64,000 bases of DNA from Octadecabacter sp. SW4 (GTDB lineage Bacteria; Pseudomonadota; Alphaproteobacteria; Rhodobacterales; Rhodobacteraceae), in assembly GCF_008065155.1 (NCBI RefSeq), contig NZ_CP042819.1, forward strand, positions 1,922,001 through 1,986,000, read 5' to 3'. The position numbers and the translations under genes are program-made. The notes under the pieces were generated by a model. The model searched no databases and was not told the DNA's origin. It was given only the letters and a program-made list of their open reading frames with translations. Below, piece by piece: positions 45,767 to 54,296 of this stretch (positions are counted from its first letter, which is position 1; every line of letters begins with the position of its first letter).

Positions 45767-46509
45767 TCCGCCTCACTGATGTTCATAAATCCTTTGACAG
45801 CAACCAGGTGCTGCGCGGCGTCAACCTGCATGTCCCCAAGGGGCAATCCATGGTGGTGATCGGCGGATCGGGCACCGGCAAATCCGTGCTGATCAAATCG
45901 GTGCTGGGGCTGGTGACCCCCGACAGCGGGACCATCGAAGTTGACGGGCAGGATGTGACCCGCGCCGACCGTGATGCCTTTCTCGCCCGTTTCGGGATGC
46001 TGTTTCAGGGTGCGGCTCTGTTTGACAGCCTGCCGGTCTGGCAAAATGTTGCCTTTCGCCTGCTGCGCGGCACGCTGAAACGCCCCTGGAGCGAGGCGCG
46101 CGAGATCGCCATCGACAAATTGCGTCGTGTCGGGCTTGACGCCGATGTGGCTGATCGCCTGCCCGCCGAGCTATCGGGGGGTATGCAGAAACGCGTCGGC
46201 CTTGCCCGCGCCATCGCCGCCCAGCCCGAGATCATCTTTTTCGATGAACCCACCACCGGCCTTGATCCGATCATGGCGGGCGTGATCAACGATCTGATCC
46301 GCGAGATCGTTACCGAAATGGGCGCCACCGCCGTCACCATCACCCATGACATGACTAGCGTGCGCGCAATTGCCGATCAGGTGGCGATGCTGCACGCAGG
46401 CAAGGTGCGATGGTGCGGCCCGATCAGCGATCTGGACGCCACCGACGACCCCTATGTGCAGCAATTCATCCACGGGCGCGCAGAAGGGCCAATTGCGGCG
46501 GTGCGCTAA
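45763..46509 (+). CDS. mlaF: MlaF-type ABC ATP-binding protein
   Basis: This 248-residue ATPase partners MlaE. Walker A is GGSGTGKSVLIKSVLG, the signature LSGGMQKRVGLARAI has the Met-Gln form typical of MlaF, and Walker B is IIFFDEPTTGLDP. The start at 45763 begins [11 protein letters not shown] and overlaps mlaE by ATGA; earlier in-frame codons lie within mlaE. A structured 409-bp gap follows. Confidence 0.94.
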   Translation: MIRLTDVHKSFDSNQVLRGVNLHVPKGQSMVVIGGSGTGKSVLIKSVLGLVTPDSGTIEVDGQDVTRADRDAFLARFGMLFQGAALFDSLPVWQNVAFRLLRGTLKRPWSEAREIAIDKLRRVGLDADVADRLPAELSGGMQKRVGLARAIAAQPEIIFFDEPTTGLDPIMAGVINDLIREIVTEMGATAVTITHDMTSVRAIADQVAMLHAGKVRWCGPISDLDATDDPYVQQFIHGRAEGPIAAVR

Positions 46510-46569
46510 GATCGCGCGGCCAGGCCCGTAGTGTCCGGCACATACCGGGCCAAGCCCGAATCAGCGGCG

Positions 46570-46584
46570 TTGCCAAATTGGCAA
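46570..46584. promoter_or_regulatory. Perfect palindrome TTGCCAA-A-TTGGCAA
   Basis: Two 7-bp arms with one central base, 61 bp behind mlaF and 335 bp ahead of the next start. Size and symmetry suit a dimeric repressor operator. I cannot link it to a known regulator. Confidence 0.4.
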
Positions 46585-46746
46585 CAATGACTGTGTAGAC
46601 CCGGGGATTATCGTGCCAATCGGCCCTTTTACCCCCAAGACCATGTCAAAAATATGTGTCCGCACGCGCCAGACATGCCGCCACAAATCGCGCCCTCCGC
46701 CGCAACCGCGCGAAACCATGCCCATGCGTAAACCCCAATGAGATAA

Positions 46747-46768
46747 GCGGTTTTTCGCCGAAAACCGC
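46747..46768. other. Hairpin GCGGTTTT / AAAACCGC
   Basis: A perfect 8-bp stem around the 6-nt loop TCGCCG in the mlaF-46919 gap. Neither strand shows a T run after the stem, so it is not a standard intrinsic terminator. Confidence 0.45.
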
Positions 46769-46918
46769 CCGCCTGCGGTGGCCACATCCGCCCGGACCCG
46801 CGCCCCGCCGCGCAGGTATCAAAACCCAATTGCGCGCCCGCAGGCGATTTTCCCCTTTGGCGACATATGGTTAATCGCCTATCCTAAGGCTCACGTCATT
46901 GTCTGGGGGGACTGACCG

Positions 46919-47677
46919 GTGTCTTTACGATCTGCCTTGTTCGGCATTCAACGCGCGCTTCACGGGCTCGCATTGTTCAGCATCATCGCCTTGGCGCTGG
47001 TGGTGGTTGGCTACACGATGGCCTCTGCGCTTGGTCTGGCCCCGTGGCTGACCTTTCAAGCCCAGTTCGGCGCGTGGAATGTGCCAGCCGCCGGCCTGAT
47101 CGCGCAGATCGCCCTGACCTTCCTTCTGGTCTCGCTGGTGTTCTTTATTCCCAGCTCGCGTCGTATCCTCGCGCTCGAGCGGACCCACCGCGATTTCAAT
47201 CTCTCGATGGATGATGTGGCGCGCGCCTATCACCTGTGCCACACGGCGGATCGCGCGGGCGTGTTTACACTCAGTTCCGAATTTGACGCGGTGCGCGAAC
47301 GGCTTGCCTACCTGCGCGACCACCCCGAACTTGGCAGCCTTGAAAACGAGGTCCTTGAACTGGCCGCGCAAATGAGCAAGCAATCACGCCATCTGGCCGA
47401 TATCTACTCTGACGAAAAGGTCGCCCGCGCCAAGACCTTCCTGCGCCAACGTCAGGAAGAAGCGGAAAACCAGCAGCAAAAGATCGTCGAAGCCCTGCAC
47501 GCCTGCCGCGAAATCCGCAAGTGGTCGCAGCAGGTCGAACTGGAAGAAAGCGTTGTCGCCAGCCAGTTATCGCAACTCGAAGAACAGCTCGCGGCCACCC
47601 TGCCCGCCCTTGGCTACACTCTTGGCCGTGACAGCGCCAATGTCGTACCGCTGGGCGAACGCCCCGCCGCCGAGTAA
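46919..47677 (+). CDS. Membrane-anchored coiled-coil protein of unknown function
   Basis: The 252-residue protein has two N-terminal transmembrane segments (ALFSIIALALVVVGYTM and LIAQIALTFLLVSLVFFI) and a long, charged, helical C-terminal part. The stretch around AKTFLRQRQEEAENQQQKIVEAL strongly suggests a coiled coil. It starts with GTG at 46919, supported by GGGGGGA ten bases upstream. I do not recognise a named family; it may be an envelope or division-linked scaffold, which is a guess from topology alone. It lies 38 bp before pqiA. Confidence 0.72.
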   Translation: MSLRSALFGIQRALHGLALFSIIALALVVVGYTMASALGLAPWLTFQAQFGAWNVPAAGLIAQIALTFLLVSLVFFIPSSRRILALERTHRDFNLSMDDVARAYHLCHTADRAGVFTLSSEFDAVRERLAYLRDHPELGSLENEVLELAAQMSKQSRHLADIYSDEKVARAKTFLRQRQEEAENQQQKIVEALHACREIRKWSQQVELEESVVASQLSQLEEQLAATLPALGYTLGRDSANVVPLGERPAAE

Positions 47678-47715
47678 CCCTTGCGCACCGCCGCGAAGGC
47701 CGCCACACAGGCATC

Positions 47716-48159
47716 ATGATGACCGCGCTGCGCTATCTCAACCTGTCCCTCCTGGTCCTGTTCCCGATCGCGTGGTTCGCACCCTTGTTGCGCGCTGGCT
47801 TGCTGCCATTGTTCGGCCTGTCGGAAATCAGCGTCATCTCGGGGCTGCAATCCCTGTGGGAAAGCGATGTGGCCCTGGCCCTGCTGGTCACCGCATTCGC
47901 GCTCTTTGCGCCCTACCTCAAAACCATCGGCCTGGCGCTGGTCCATTTCGGCCTGTTGCGGCGCAAGGTGCTGCCGGTCCTGTCCTATATGGGCAAACTC
48001 GCGATGGCCGATATCTTTTTGATCGCGCTCTATATTGTCGTGGTCAAGGGCGTGGGCTGGGCCAAGGTCGAAGTGGCATGGGGGCTGTATCTGTTCACCG
48101 CCTGCATCCTTGCCAGCATCGCCATTTCAACGCTGACCATGCGCGCGCTGCGCAAATAA
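47716..48159 (+). CDS. PqiA-domain (paraquat-inducible protein A) membrane protein
   Basis: The 147-residue protein has four hydrophobic segments and resembles one PqiA domain: FGLSEISVISGLQSLWE, ALFAPYLKTIGLALVHFG and a late KLAMADIFLIALYIVVVKG. PqiA proteins work with MCE proteins in envelope lipid traffic. The full E. coli protein has two domains and N-terminal zinc-ribbon parts, both missing here, so this is a single-domain form. The nearby mlaEF genes suggest a related envelope role. Confidence 0.82.
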   Translation: MMTALRYLNLSLLVLFPIAWFAPLLRAGLLPLFGLSEISVISGLQSLWESDVALALLVTAFALFAPYLKTIGLALVHFGLLRRKVLPVLSYMGKLAMADIFLIALYIVVVKGVGWAKVEVAWGLYLFTACILASIAISTLTMRALRK

Positions 48160-48160
48160 T

Positions 48161-48193
48161 CTTCATCTTGGCAAAATAACTCCCGCCGGAGGC
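48161..48193 (+). repeat. 3'-end intergenic repeat, copy 2
   Basis: This 33-bp element begins directly behind the pqiA-like stop: CTTCATCTTGGC, five variable bases, then AACTCCCGCCGGAGGC. It is 30/33 identical to the element at 9908-9940 and has the same orientation relative to the gene before it. Confidence 0.65.
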
Positions 48194-48237
48194 ATCCCGC
48201 CCTTGCCTCGCGCGCAGCCTTGGGACAAAAGTAGAAC

Positions 48238-49605
48238 ATGGCAAAAGAACCTGCATTCACCTGCGCCAAATGCGCGGCAAGTTTCACCAAATGGTCCGGG
48301 CGCTGCGAAAGCTGCGGCGCGTGGAATTCCATCGAAGAATCCCAGCCCCTGTCCGCAGCCGGCCCTGCCAAGAAAACCCTGGGCGGCAAGCGTGGCACAA
48401 CGATCAAACTGACCGATCTTGCCACGCAAGAGGCCGAACCGCCCCGCACCATGTCGGGCGTCGATGAACTTGACCGCGTGCTGGGCGGTGGCTTGGTGCC
48501 CGCAAGCGCCCTGCTGGTGGGCGGCGATCCGGGGATCGGCAAATCCACCCTGTTGTTGCAGGCGGCGGCACGGTTCGCGCGCAACGGTCTGCGGGTGATC
48601 TATATCTCGGGCGAAGAATCGGCGGCGCAAGTGCAGATGCGGGCGCGTCGTCTGGGGTTGACCGAAAGCCCTGTCATGCTCGCATCCGAAACCAACCTGC
48701 GCGATATCCTCACCACGCTGGAAACCGAAAAGCCCGATCTGGCGATCATCGATTCGATCCAGACCATGTGGGCCGATAACGTCGAAAGCGCGCCGGGCTC
48801 TGTCAGTCAGGTGCGCGCCTCGGCCCATGAACTTACGACCTTCGCCAAACGCAAGGGGATCGCCGTGGTCATGGTCGGCCATGTCACCAAGGAAGGTGCA
48901 ATTGCCGGGCCGCGCGTGGTCGAACATATGGTCGATACCGTGCTTTATTTCGAGGGCGAGCGCGGCCACCAGTTCCGCATCCTGCGATCCGTCAAGAACC
49001 GCTTTGGCCCGGCCGACGAAATCGGCGTCTTTGAAATGACTGGCAAGGGTCTGGCCGAGGTCAAGAACCCCTCTGCCCTGTTCTTGTCCGAACGCGGCAA
49101 ACCGGCCCCCGGATCGGTGGTTTTTGCCGGGATCGAGGGGTCGCGGCCTGTCTTGTGCGAATTTCAGGCGCTGGTCGCCCCCTCGCCCCATTCGCAACCC
49201 CGGCGCACGGTTGTCGGCTGGGACGGCGGGCGGCTGGCGATGATATTGGCAGTGCTCGAGGCGCGCTGCGGCGTGCCCTTCACCGGATTGGACGTCTATC
49301 TGAACGTCGCGGGGGGCTTGCGCGTGAGTGAACCTGCAGCCGATCTGGCGGTGGCCGCGGCGTTGATTTCTGCGCGGGAAGACGCCGCTTTGCCGCCAGA
49401 CTGTGTTGTTTTTGGCGAAATTAGCCTCTCAGGGGCACTTCGTCCGGTGTCACAGACCGAAAATAGATTGAAAGAGGCGCAAAAACTTGGTTTTACCCAA
49501 GCCATCACCCCGTCGCAAAAGAAACGCAGCGGGGACGCGGGCCTGACCCTTCGCTCGATGGAGGATCTGCCCGCATTCGTGGAACAGATTTTTGGCGAAC
49601 GCTAA
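48238..49605 (+). CDS. radA: DNA repair protein RadA
   Basis: The 455-residue branch-migration ATPase helps process recombination intermediates. It has the N-terminal zinc finger (CAKC and CESC), Walker A GGDPGIGKSTLLLQ, the RadA-specific VKNRFGPADEIGVFEM motif and a C-terminal Lon-like domain (FTGLDVYLNVAGGLRVSEPAADLAVAAAL region). The start codon ATG at 48238 follows the 3'-repeat and a short spacer. cvpA and purF lie downstream; cvpA begins 20 bp after the stop. Confidence 0.96.
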   Translation: MAKEPAFTCAKCAASFTKWSGRCESCGAWNSIEESQPLSAAGPAKKTLGGKRGTTIKLTDLATQEAEPPRTMSGVDELDRVLGGGLVPASALLVGGDPGIGKSTLLLQAAARFARNGLRVIYISGEESAAQVQMRARRLGLTESPVMLASETNLRDILTTLETEKPDLAIIDSIQTMWADNVESAPGSVSQVRASAHELTTFAKRKGIAVVMVGHVTKEGAIAGPRVVEHMVDTVLYFEGERGHQFRILRSVKNRFGPADEIGVFEMTGKGLAEVKNPSALFLSERGKPAPGSVVFAGIEGSRPVLCEFQALVAPSPHSQPRRTVVGWDGGRLAMILAVLEARCGVPFTGLDVYLNVAGGLRVSEPAADLAVAAALISAREDAALPPDCVVFGEISLSGALRPVSQTENRLKEAQKLGFTQAITPSQKKRSGDAGLTLRSMEDLPAFVEQIFGER

Positions 49606-49625
49606 CGCCGCGCAAGGAAAGACAT

Positions 49626-50186
49626 ATGGATAGCTTCACCCTCATTGACGGCGTCGTTGCCATAATCATCGTCCTTTCCGCGCTTCTGGCCTATTCGCGC
49701 GGGTTCGTGCGCGAAGCGATGGCGATTGCCGGCTGGATCGGGGCGACCATCCTAGCCTTCATCTTTGCCGATCAGGTGCAGCCGCTGATCCGGCAAATTC
49801 CCGTCGTGGGCGATTTTATCGGTGACAGTTGCGAGCTCAGCATCATTGCCGCCTTTGCCGCCGTCTTTGCTGTGGCGCTGGTGGTCTTTTCGATCTTTAC
49901 GCCGCTATTTTCGAGCCTTGTGCAACGCTCGGCCCTGGGTGGCCTTGATCAGGGTGTCGGATTTCTGTTCGGTGTGTTGCGCGGTGTTCTTCTCGTTGCG
50001 GTCGCCTTCTTTGTCTATGAAACGGTCCTGACAGCCCAGGACATCGCAATGGTCGAGGATAGCCGCGCCAAGGCCGTATTTGCCCGCATGACCGGCCAGA
50101 TCGGCGACCGCGACCCCGAAGCCGCCCTTGGCTGGATCACCACCCAATACGAACAACTGGTCGGCGGCTGCGGCGCGGCTCAGTAA
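49626..50186 (+). CDS. cvpA: CvpA family membrane protein
   Basis: The 186-residue protein has four to five membrane segments and the family opening LIDGVVAIIIVLSALLAYSRGFVREAM. CvpA was named for colicin V production and is thought to have an envelope role. It sits upstream of purF, the same order as cvpA-purF in E. coli. It starts 20 bp after radA, with AAGGAA near the ATG. Confidence 0.9.
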   Translation: MDSFTLIDGVVAIIIVLSALLAYSRGFVREAMAIAGWIGATILAFIFADQVQPLIRQIPVVGDFIGDSCELSIIAAFAAVFAVALVVFSIFTPLFSSLVQRSALGGLDQGVGFLFGVLRGVLLVAVAFFVYETVLTAQDIAMVEDSRAKAVFARMTGQIGDRDPEAALGWITTQYEQLVGGCGAAQ

Positions 50187-50305
50187 TTGACAGGGTCGCA
50201 CGGATCGGCGGGTGACATAGCCCCGCCAACCGACTAAGACGGACCAAGCGAAACCCTCGGATTCGGAGCTGCCCTCCCGTGCCAAGTGACCATGACGCGC
50301 TGCAA

Positions 50306-51762
50306 ATGCCCCCGCCCATCCTTTTGATGACGACAAACTGAAAGAGGAATGCGGCGTGTTCGGCGTTGTCGGCGTGGCGGATGCCGCCAATTTTGTCGCC
50401 CTTGGCCTGCACGCCCTGCAACATCGCGGGCAAGAGGCCGGCGGGATCGTGTCGCACGACCCCGAGGCCGGATTTTCCCAGGCGCGCCGTTTCGGCTATG
50501 TGCGCGACAACTTTACCAGCCAGAAACTGATGGAAACCCTGCCCGGCGAAATCGCCATCGGCCATGTGCGCTATTCCACCGCCGGATCAAAGGGCCCGAC
50601 CGCAATCCGCGATGTGCAGCCCTTTTTTGGCGAATTTTCGATGGGTGGGGCGGCGATTGCCCATAACGGCAATATCACCAATGCGGTCGCCCTGCGCCGC
50701 GAGTTGATCGAGCGTGGATCGATCTTTCAATCCTCCAGCGACAGCGAATGTATCATTCACCTGATGGCCCGTTCCATGGGGCGCCAGATTCCCGACCGCA
50801 TGGAAGAAGCCCTGCGCAAGGTCGAAGGCGCATTTTCCGTGGTCGCCATGACCCGCACCAAACTGATCGGCTGCCGCGATCCCTTGGGCGTGCGCCCGCT
50901 GGTGCTTGGCCGCATCGGTGACGGCTGGGCGCTGTCGTCGGAAACCTGCGCGCTGGATATCATCGGTGCCGAGTTCGAGCGCGAAATCAAGCCGGGCGAA
51001 ATGGTGGTCATCACCGCCAAGGGCGTCGAAAGCCACTTTCCCTTTCGCCCTGCCAAGCCACGCTTTTGCATCTTTGAACACGTCTATTTCAGCCGCCCCG
51101 ACAGCATCCTTGGCGGGCGTTCGGTCTATGAAACCCGCGAGGCGATCGGCCGCGAACTGGCCAAGGAATCACCGGTTGACGCCGATCTGGTCTGCCCGGT
51201 TCCCGACAGTGGCACCCCCGCCGCCATCGGCTATTCGCTGCAAAGCGGCATTCCCTATGCGATGGGCATCATCCGCAACCAATATATGGGCCGGACGTTT
51301 ATCGAACCGACCGAACAGATCCGTAACATGGGTGTGCGTCTGAAACTCAACGTCAACCGCGCGCTGATCAAGGGCAAGCGGGTGATCCTTGTGGATGACA
51401 GCGTCGTGCGCGGCACCACCAGCCGCAAGATCAAGGAAATGATCCTGGATGCAGGGGCCGCCGAAGTGCATTTCCGGATCGCCAGTCCACCCACCGCATG
51501 GCCTTGTTTTTATGGTGTCGACACGCCGCAGCGCGAAAAATTGCTGGCCGCCACCATGTCCGAGGACGAGATGCGCGACCACCTGCAGGTCGATAGCCTC
51601 AAATTCATCAGCCTTGACGGGCTTTATCGCGCCGTGGGCGAGGCAAAGGGCCGCGACCCGAACCAGCCGCAATACTGCGACGCCTGCTTTAGCGGGGAAT
51701 ATCCCGTGGCACCCACCGACATGCTGGAAGCCGGGTTCCAGATGAAAACCGCCGCCGAATAG
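50306..51762 (+). CDS. purF: Amidophosphoribosyltransferase with apparent frameshift at the start
   Basis: PurF makes phosphoribosylamine from PRPP and glutamine, the first committed purine step. From TGC at 50350 the protein is complete: the N-terminal nucleophile Cys (EECGVFGVVG), glutaminase motifs LQHRGQEAGG and IAHNGNITN, PRPP motif VILVDDSVVRGTT, and C-terminal Cys cluster. But the frame has no ATG, GTG or TTG between the TGA at 50293 and the Cys; the first is GTG 50356, after it. ATGs at 50292 and 50306 are out of frame because of a 5-C run at 50309-50313. One extra C would give MPPAHPFDDDKLKEEC, one fewer MTRCKCPAHPFDDDK. Sequencing error, mutation or a CTG start (50338) are the options. 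Confidence 0.9.
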
Positions 51763-51788
51763 GCGCGCTTTCGCCGATTTTACACGCC

Positions 51789-51814
51789 GCACCGCGCCAT
51801 GCTTGCTGCGGTGC
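51789..51814 (+). terminator. Hairpin downstream of purF
   Basis: GCACCGC (51789-51795) and GCGGTGC (51808-51814) form a 7-bp stem with a 12-nt loop, 27 bp behind the purF stop. No T run follows, so it is at most a weak terminator before the next small gene. Confidence 0.35.
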
Positions 51815-51856
51815 AGCATTCCTGACATTTGCCCGCCTTCTTTGAAGGATGGACCG

Positions 51857-52114
51857 ATGTCGAACGATACCCCTGCCAACGTCGCAGCACTTGCCCACGC
51901 GGACGCCCCGATCCCGCTTGACCGCGCTGTGCTGATTGGCACGGTGCTGCGCGCGGATGGGCCGTTGGCGCTGATCCGGCTTGCCAATGGCAACGTGCGT
52001 CGGTTGACCTTGGGCGACCGGATGAACGGTGGGGAAATCGTCGCGATCGACGAAACCCGGGTCATTTTCGCGCGCAGGGCCGAAAGCTGGTCGCTTGAAC
52101 TTCCGGGTGCCTAG
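51857..52114 (+). CDS. Small protein with PilP/GspC-like beta domain
   Basis: The 85-residue protein has a single compact domain: LIGTVLRADGPLALIRLANGNVRRLTLGD, then GGEIVAIDETRVIFARRAESW. This order (strand, RLxNG, GDxxxGG, V.AI) resembles the homology region of GspC and PilP inner-membrane secretion and pilus proteins, but no membrane anchor or secretion gene is present. The start at 51857 has AAGGATGGA upstream; the frame is open 18 codons earlier. It follows purF and may be transcribed with it. Confidence 0.6.
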   Translation: MSNDTPANVAALAHADAPIPLDRAVLIGTVLRADGPLALIRLANGNVRRLTLGDRMNGGEIVAIDETRVIFARRAESWSLELPGA

Positions 52115-52155
52115 ACGGGGTTGCCGCCCTGCGCGCGGCGTCCTATTCATCTGCC

Positions 52156-52770
52156 ATGTTTCGCAAGTCAAAACCCGCCCCCACACCGACCCGCATCTTT
52201 GTGCTATGCACGGGGCGGTGCGGCTCGATGACACTGTCACGCGCAACCGCACATCTGGATAACTACACCTCGGATCACGAGGCGATGACACATCGCACGG
52301 GGCCGGACCGGTTCAACATCCCCGAACACCATATCGAAATCGACAACCGCCTTGCCTGGTTGCTGGGCCGGCTGGAACGGGAATGGGGCGATAATGCCGC
52401 CTATATCCACCTGACCCGCGCGCCCGAAGCCACCGCGCAAAGTTTCGCCAAACGGGCCAATCAGGGCATCCTCAAGGCCTATCGCAACGATATCCTTGCC
52501 CGCTCCAAACAGCGCGCACCAAAGACCAAACTGATCGAATACTGCCGCGACTATGTGGATACGGTAACGCAGAACATTGACCTGTTCCTGCGCGACAAGA
52601 CCCACAAAATGGACATGACGCTGGAAAACATCGGCCCTGATTTTGACCGGATGTGCAACTGGATCGGCGCAACCGGCGATCTGGAGGCCGCGCGCGCCGA
52701 ACTGCACGTGCAACATAACGCAACCCTGCCCAGCAAACCCCGTAAACCCGCCAAAAAGGGACTCTTATGA
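52156..52770 (+). CDS. Sulfotransferase-like P-loop protein
   Basis: The 204-residue protein opens, after a basic stretch, with RIFVLCTGRCGSMTLSRA, which fits the 5'-phosphosulfate-binding loop of PAPS-dependent sulfotransferases. YIHLTRAPEATAQSFAKR resembles the 3'-phosphate loop with Arg and Ser. It is shorter than most sulfotransferases and the acceptor is unknown. The last codons overlap the SDR gene by 4 bp, so the two are translated together. The C-terminal tail is Lys/Pro-rich. Confidence 0.72.
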   Translation: MFRKSKPAPTPTRIFVLCTGRCGSMTLSRATAHLDNYTSDHEAMTHRTGPDRFNIPEHHIEIDNRLAWLLGRLEREWGDNAAYIHLTRAPEATAQSFAKRANQGILKAYRNDILARSKQRAPKTKLIEYCRDYVDTVTQNIDLFLRDKTHKMDMTLENIGPDFDRMCNWIGATGDLEAARAELHVQHNATLPSKPRKPAKKGLL

Positions 52771-53411
52771 AAACCGCATTAATCACCGGCGCATCGCGTG
52801 GCCTTGGCGCGGCGCTCGCGCTGGCGCTGGCCCCGACCCATCACATCATCGCCGTGGGCCGCACCACCGGCGCACTTGAAGAACTCGACGACCGGATCAA
52901 GGAGGCAGGCGGGCAATCCACGCTTGCGCCGATGGATATTTCCACGGATGCGGCCATGCAGCAGCTTTGCCGTTCGATCTATGATCGTTGGGGCAGCCTT
53001 GATCTCTGGGTGCACACGGCGATCCACGGCGCGCCCCTGTCGCCCGCATCCCATATCGCCGAAAAAGACTTTGAAAAAAGCGTGGCGATCAACCTCACGG
53101 CCACATCGCGGCTGATTTCCTATGTCACGCCCTTGCTGGGCGAAACGGGCCGTGCGGTGTTCTTTGACGATCCGCACGCGGGCCAGCCGTTCTTTGGCAG
53201 CTACGGCACAACCAAGGGCGCGCAGATTGCGCTGGCCCGGTCCTGGCAGGCTGAATCAGTGAAAACCGGCCCCGATGTGCGCATTCTGTCACCCAAGCCC
53301 ATGCCCACCGGCACCCGTGCGCGGTTTTATCCGGGCGAGGATCGCGCGCCGCTGTCCGATATCCATACCGAGGCCGCGCGCCTGTTGCCCGAAATCCTTG
53401 ACCCGGCCTGA
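52767..53411 (+). CDS. SDR family oxidoreductase
   Basis: The 214-residue Rossmann protein has the cofactor motif ITGASRGLGAALA at the N terminus and a YGTTK sequence giving the catalytic Tyr and Lys. The usual Ser upstream is unclear: the region reads VFFDDPHAG where SS/IS is expected. It is shorter than typical SDRs (about 250). The substrate is unknown; its 4-bp overlap with the sulfotransferase-like gene suggests a joint pathway. Confidence 0.82.
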   Translation: MKTALITGASRGLGAALALALAPTHHIIAVGRTTGALEELDDRIKEAGGQSTLAPMDISTDAAMQQLCRSIYDRWGSLDLWVHTAIHGAPLSPASHIAEKDFEKSVAINLTATSRLISYVTPLLGETGRAVFFDDPHAGQPFFGSYGTTKGAQIALARSWQAESVKTGPDVRILSPKPMPTGTRARFYPGEDRAPLSDIHTEAARLLPEILDPA

Positions 53412-53510
53412 GTCCCACAGGCCACGCTTTGGGGCGCAAGTGCGGTGCAGGCGCGCGATTGCTTGCCGCCCTGCGCGCCCTCGCTTAGGTAGGGGGAAAG
53501 GGGCAACACC

Positions 53511-54296
53511 ATGCGTATTCTTGTGACAAATGACGACGGGATCAATGCCCCCGGCCTGATCGTGCTCGAGGCCATCGCCCGCGAGATTGCCGGCGCGAAT
53601 GGCGAGGTTTGGGTCGTCGCCCCCGCCTTTGAGCAAAGCGGCGTAGGCCATTGCATCAGCTATACTCACCCGATGATGATCGCCGAACTGTCCGATAAGC
53701 GGTTTGCCGCCGAAGGATCGCCCGCCGATTGCGTGCTGGCCGGGCTTTATGACGTGATGTCTGACGGAGCGCCCGATCTGGTCCTGTCGGGCGTCAACCG
53801 CGGCAATAACGCCGCCGAAAACACGCTTTATTCCGGCACGATCGGGGCCGCGATCGAGGCGGCCCTGCAAGGCCTGCCCGCCATCGCGCTGTCGCAGTTT
53901 TTCGGGCCTGACAACGCCAGCCTTGATGATCCCTTCGAGGCGGCGGTGCAGCACGGGACAGCCACCGTGCGCGCCCTGCTGGATCATGGCATCTGGGACG
54001 GCGAGGATTACCGCCTGTTCTACAACGTCAACTTTCCACCCGTGCCTGCGGCGGCCGTAAAGGGGCGCGCGATCACCACCCAAGGGTATCGCAAAGACAC
54101 CTTTTTCAGCGTTGAACCACACCACGCGCCCTCGGGGCGCAAGTTCCTGTGGGTCAAGGGTGGCCCGCAACATATCCCGACCGCGCAAGGCACCGACAGC
54201 GCCGCATGTCTGGACGGATATATCGCCATAACCCCAATGCGCGCTGATCTTACGGCCCATGACACCATCACAACCCTGCAGGAGCGACTGGGGTGA
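53511..54296 (+). CDS. surE: 5'/3'-nucleotidase SurE
   Basis: The 261-residue metal-dependent phosphatase removes phosphate from nucleoside monophosphates and short polyphosphates in stationary-phase cells. Metal residues are in the opening [14 protein letters not shown] (Asp-Asp), [12 protein letters not shown] (Ser) and [19 protein letters not shown] (Asn). The stop overlaps the pcm GTG start by 4 bp. The surE-pcm-M23 lipoprotein order matches the stress-survival block of many proteobacteria (surE-pcm-nlpD). Confidence 0.96.
   Translation: MRILVTNDDGINAPGLIVLEAIAREIAGANGEVWVVAPAFEQSGVGHCISYTHPMMIAELSDKRFAAEGSPADCVLAGLYDVMSDGAPDLVLSGVNRGNNAAENTLYSGTIGAAIEAALQGLPAIALSQFFGPDNASLDDPFEAAVQHGTATVRALLDHGIWDGEDYRLFYNVNFPPVPAAAVKGRAITTQGYRKDTFFSVEPHHAPSGRKFLWVKGGPQHIPTAQGTDSAACLDGYIAITPMRADLTAHDTITTLQERLG

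Larger units (their letters stand above)
46510..46918. other. 409-bp gap with three dyads and no convincing gene
   Basis: No open frame here has a sound start, ribosome site or recognisable product. Visible structures are a hairpin GGCCCG/CGGGCC (46523-46551) with an inner GTG/CAC pair just after mlaF; the palindrome TTGCCAA-A-TTGGCAA (46570-46584); and the hairpin GCGGTTTT/AAAACCGC (46747-46768). The last 50 bp hold the GGGGGGA ribosome site for the GTG-started gene at 46919. A small RNA or a regulated promoter could lie here. Confidence 0.5.
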
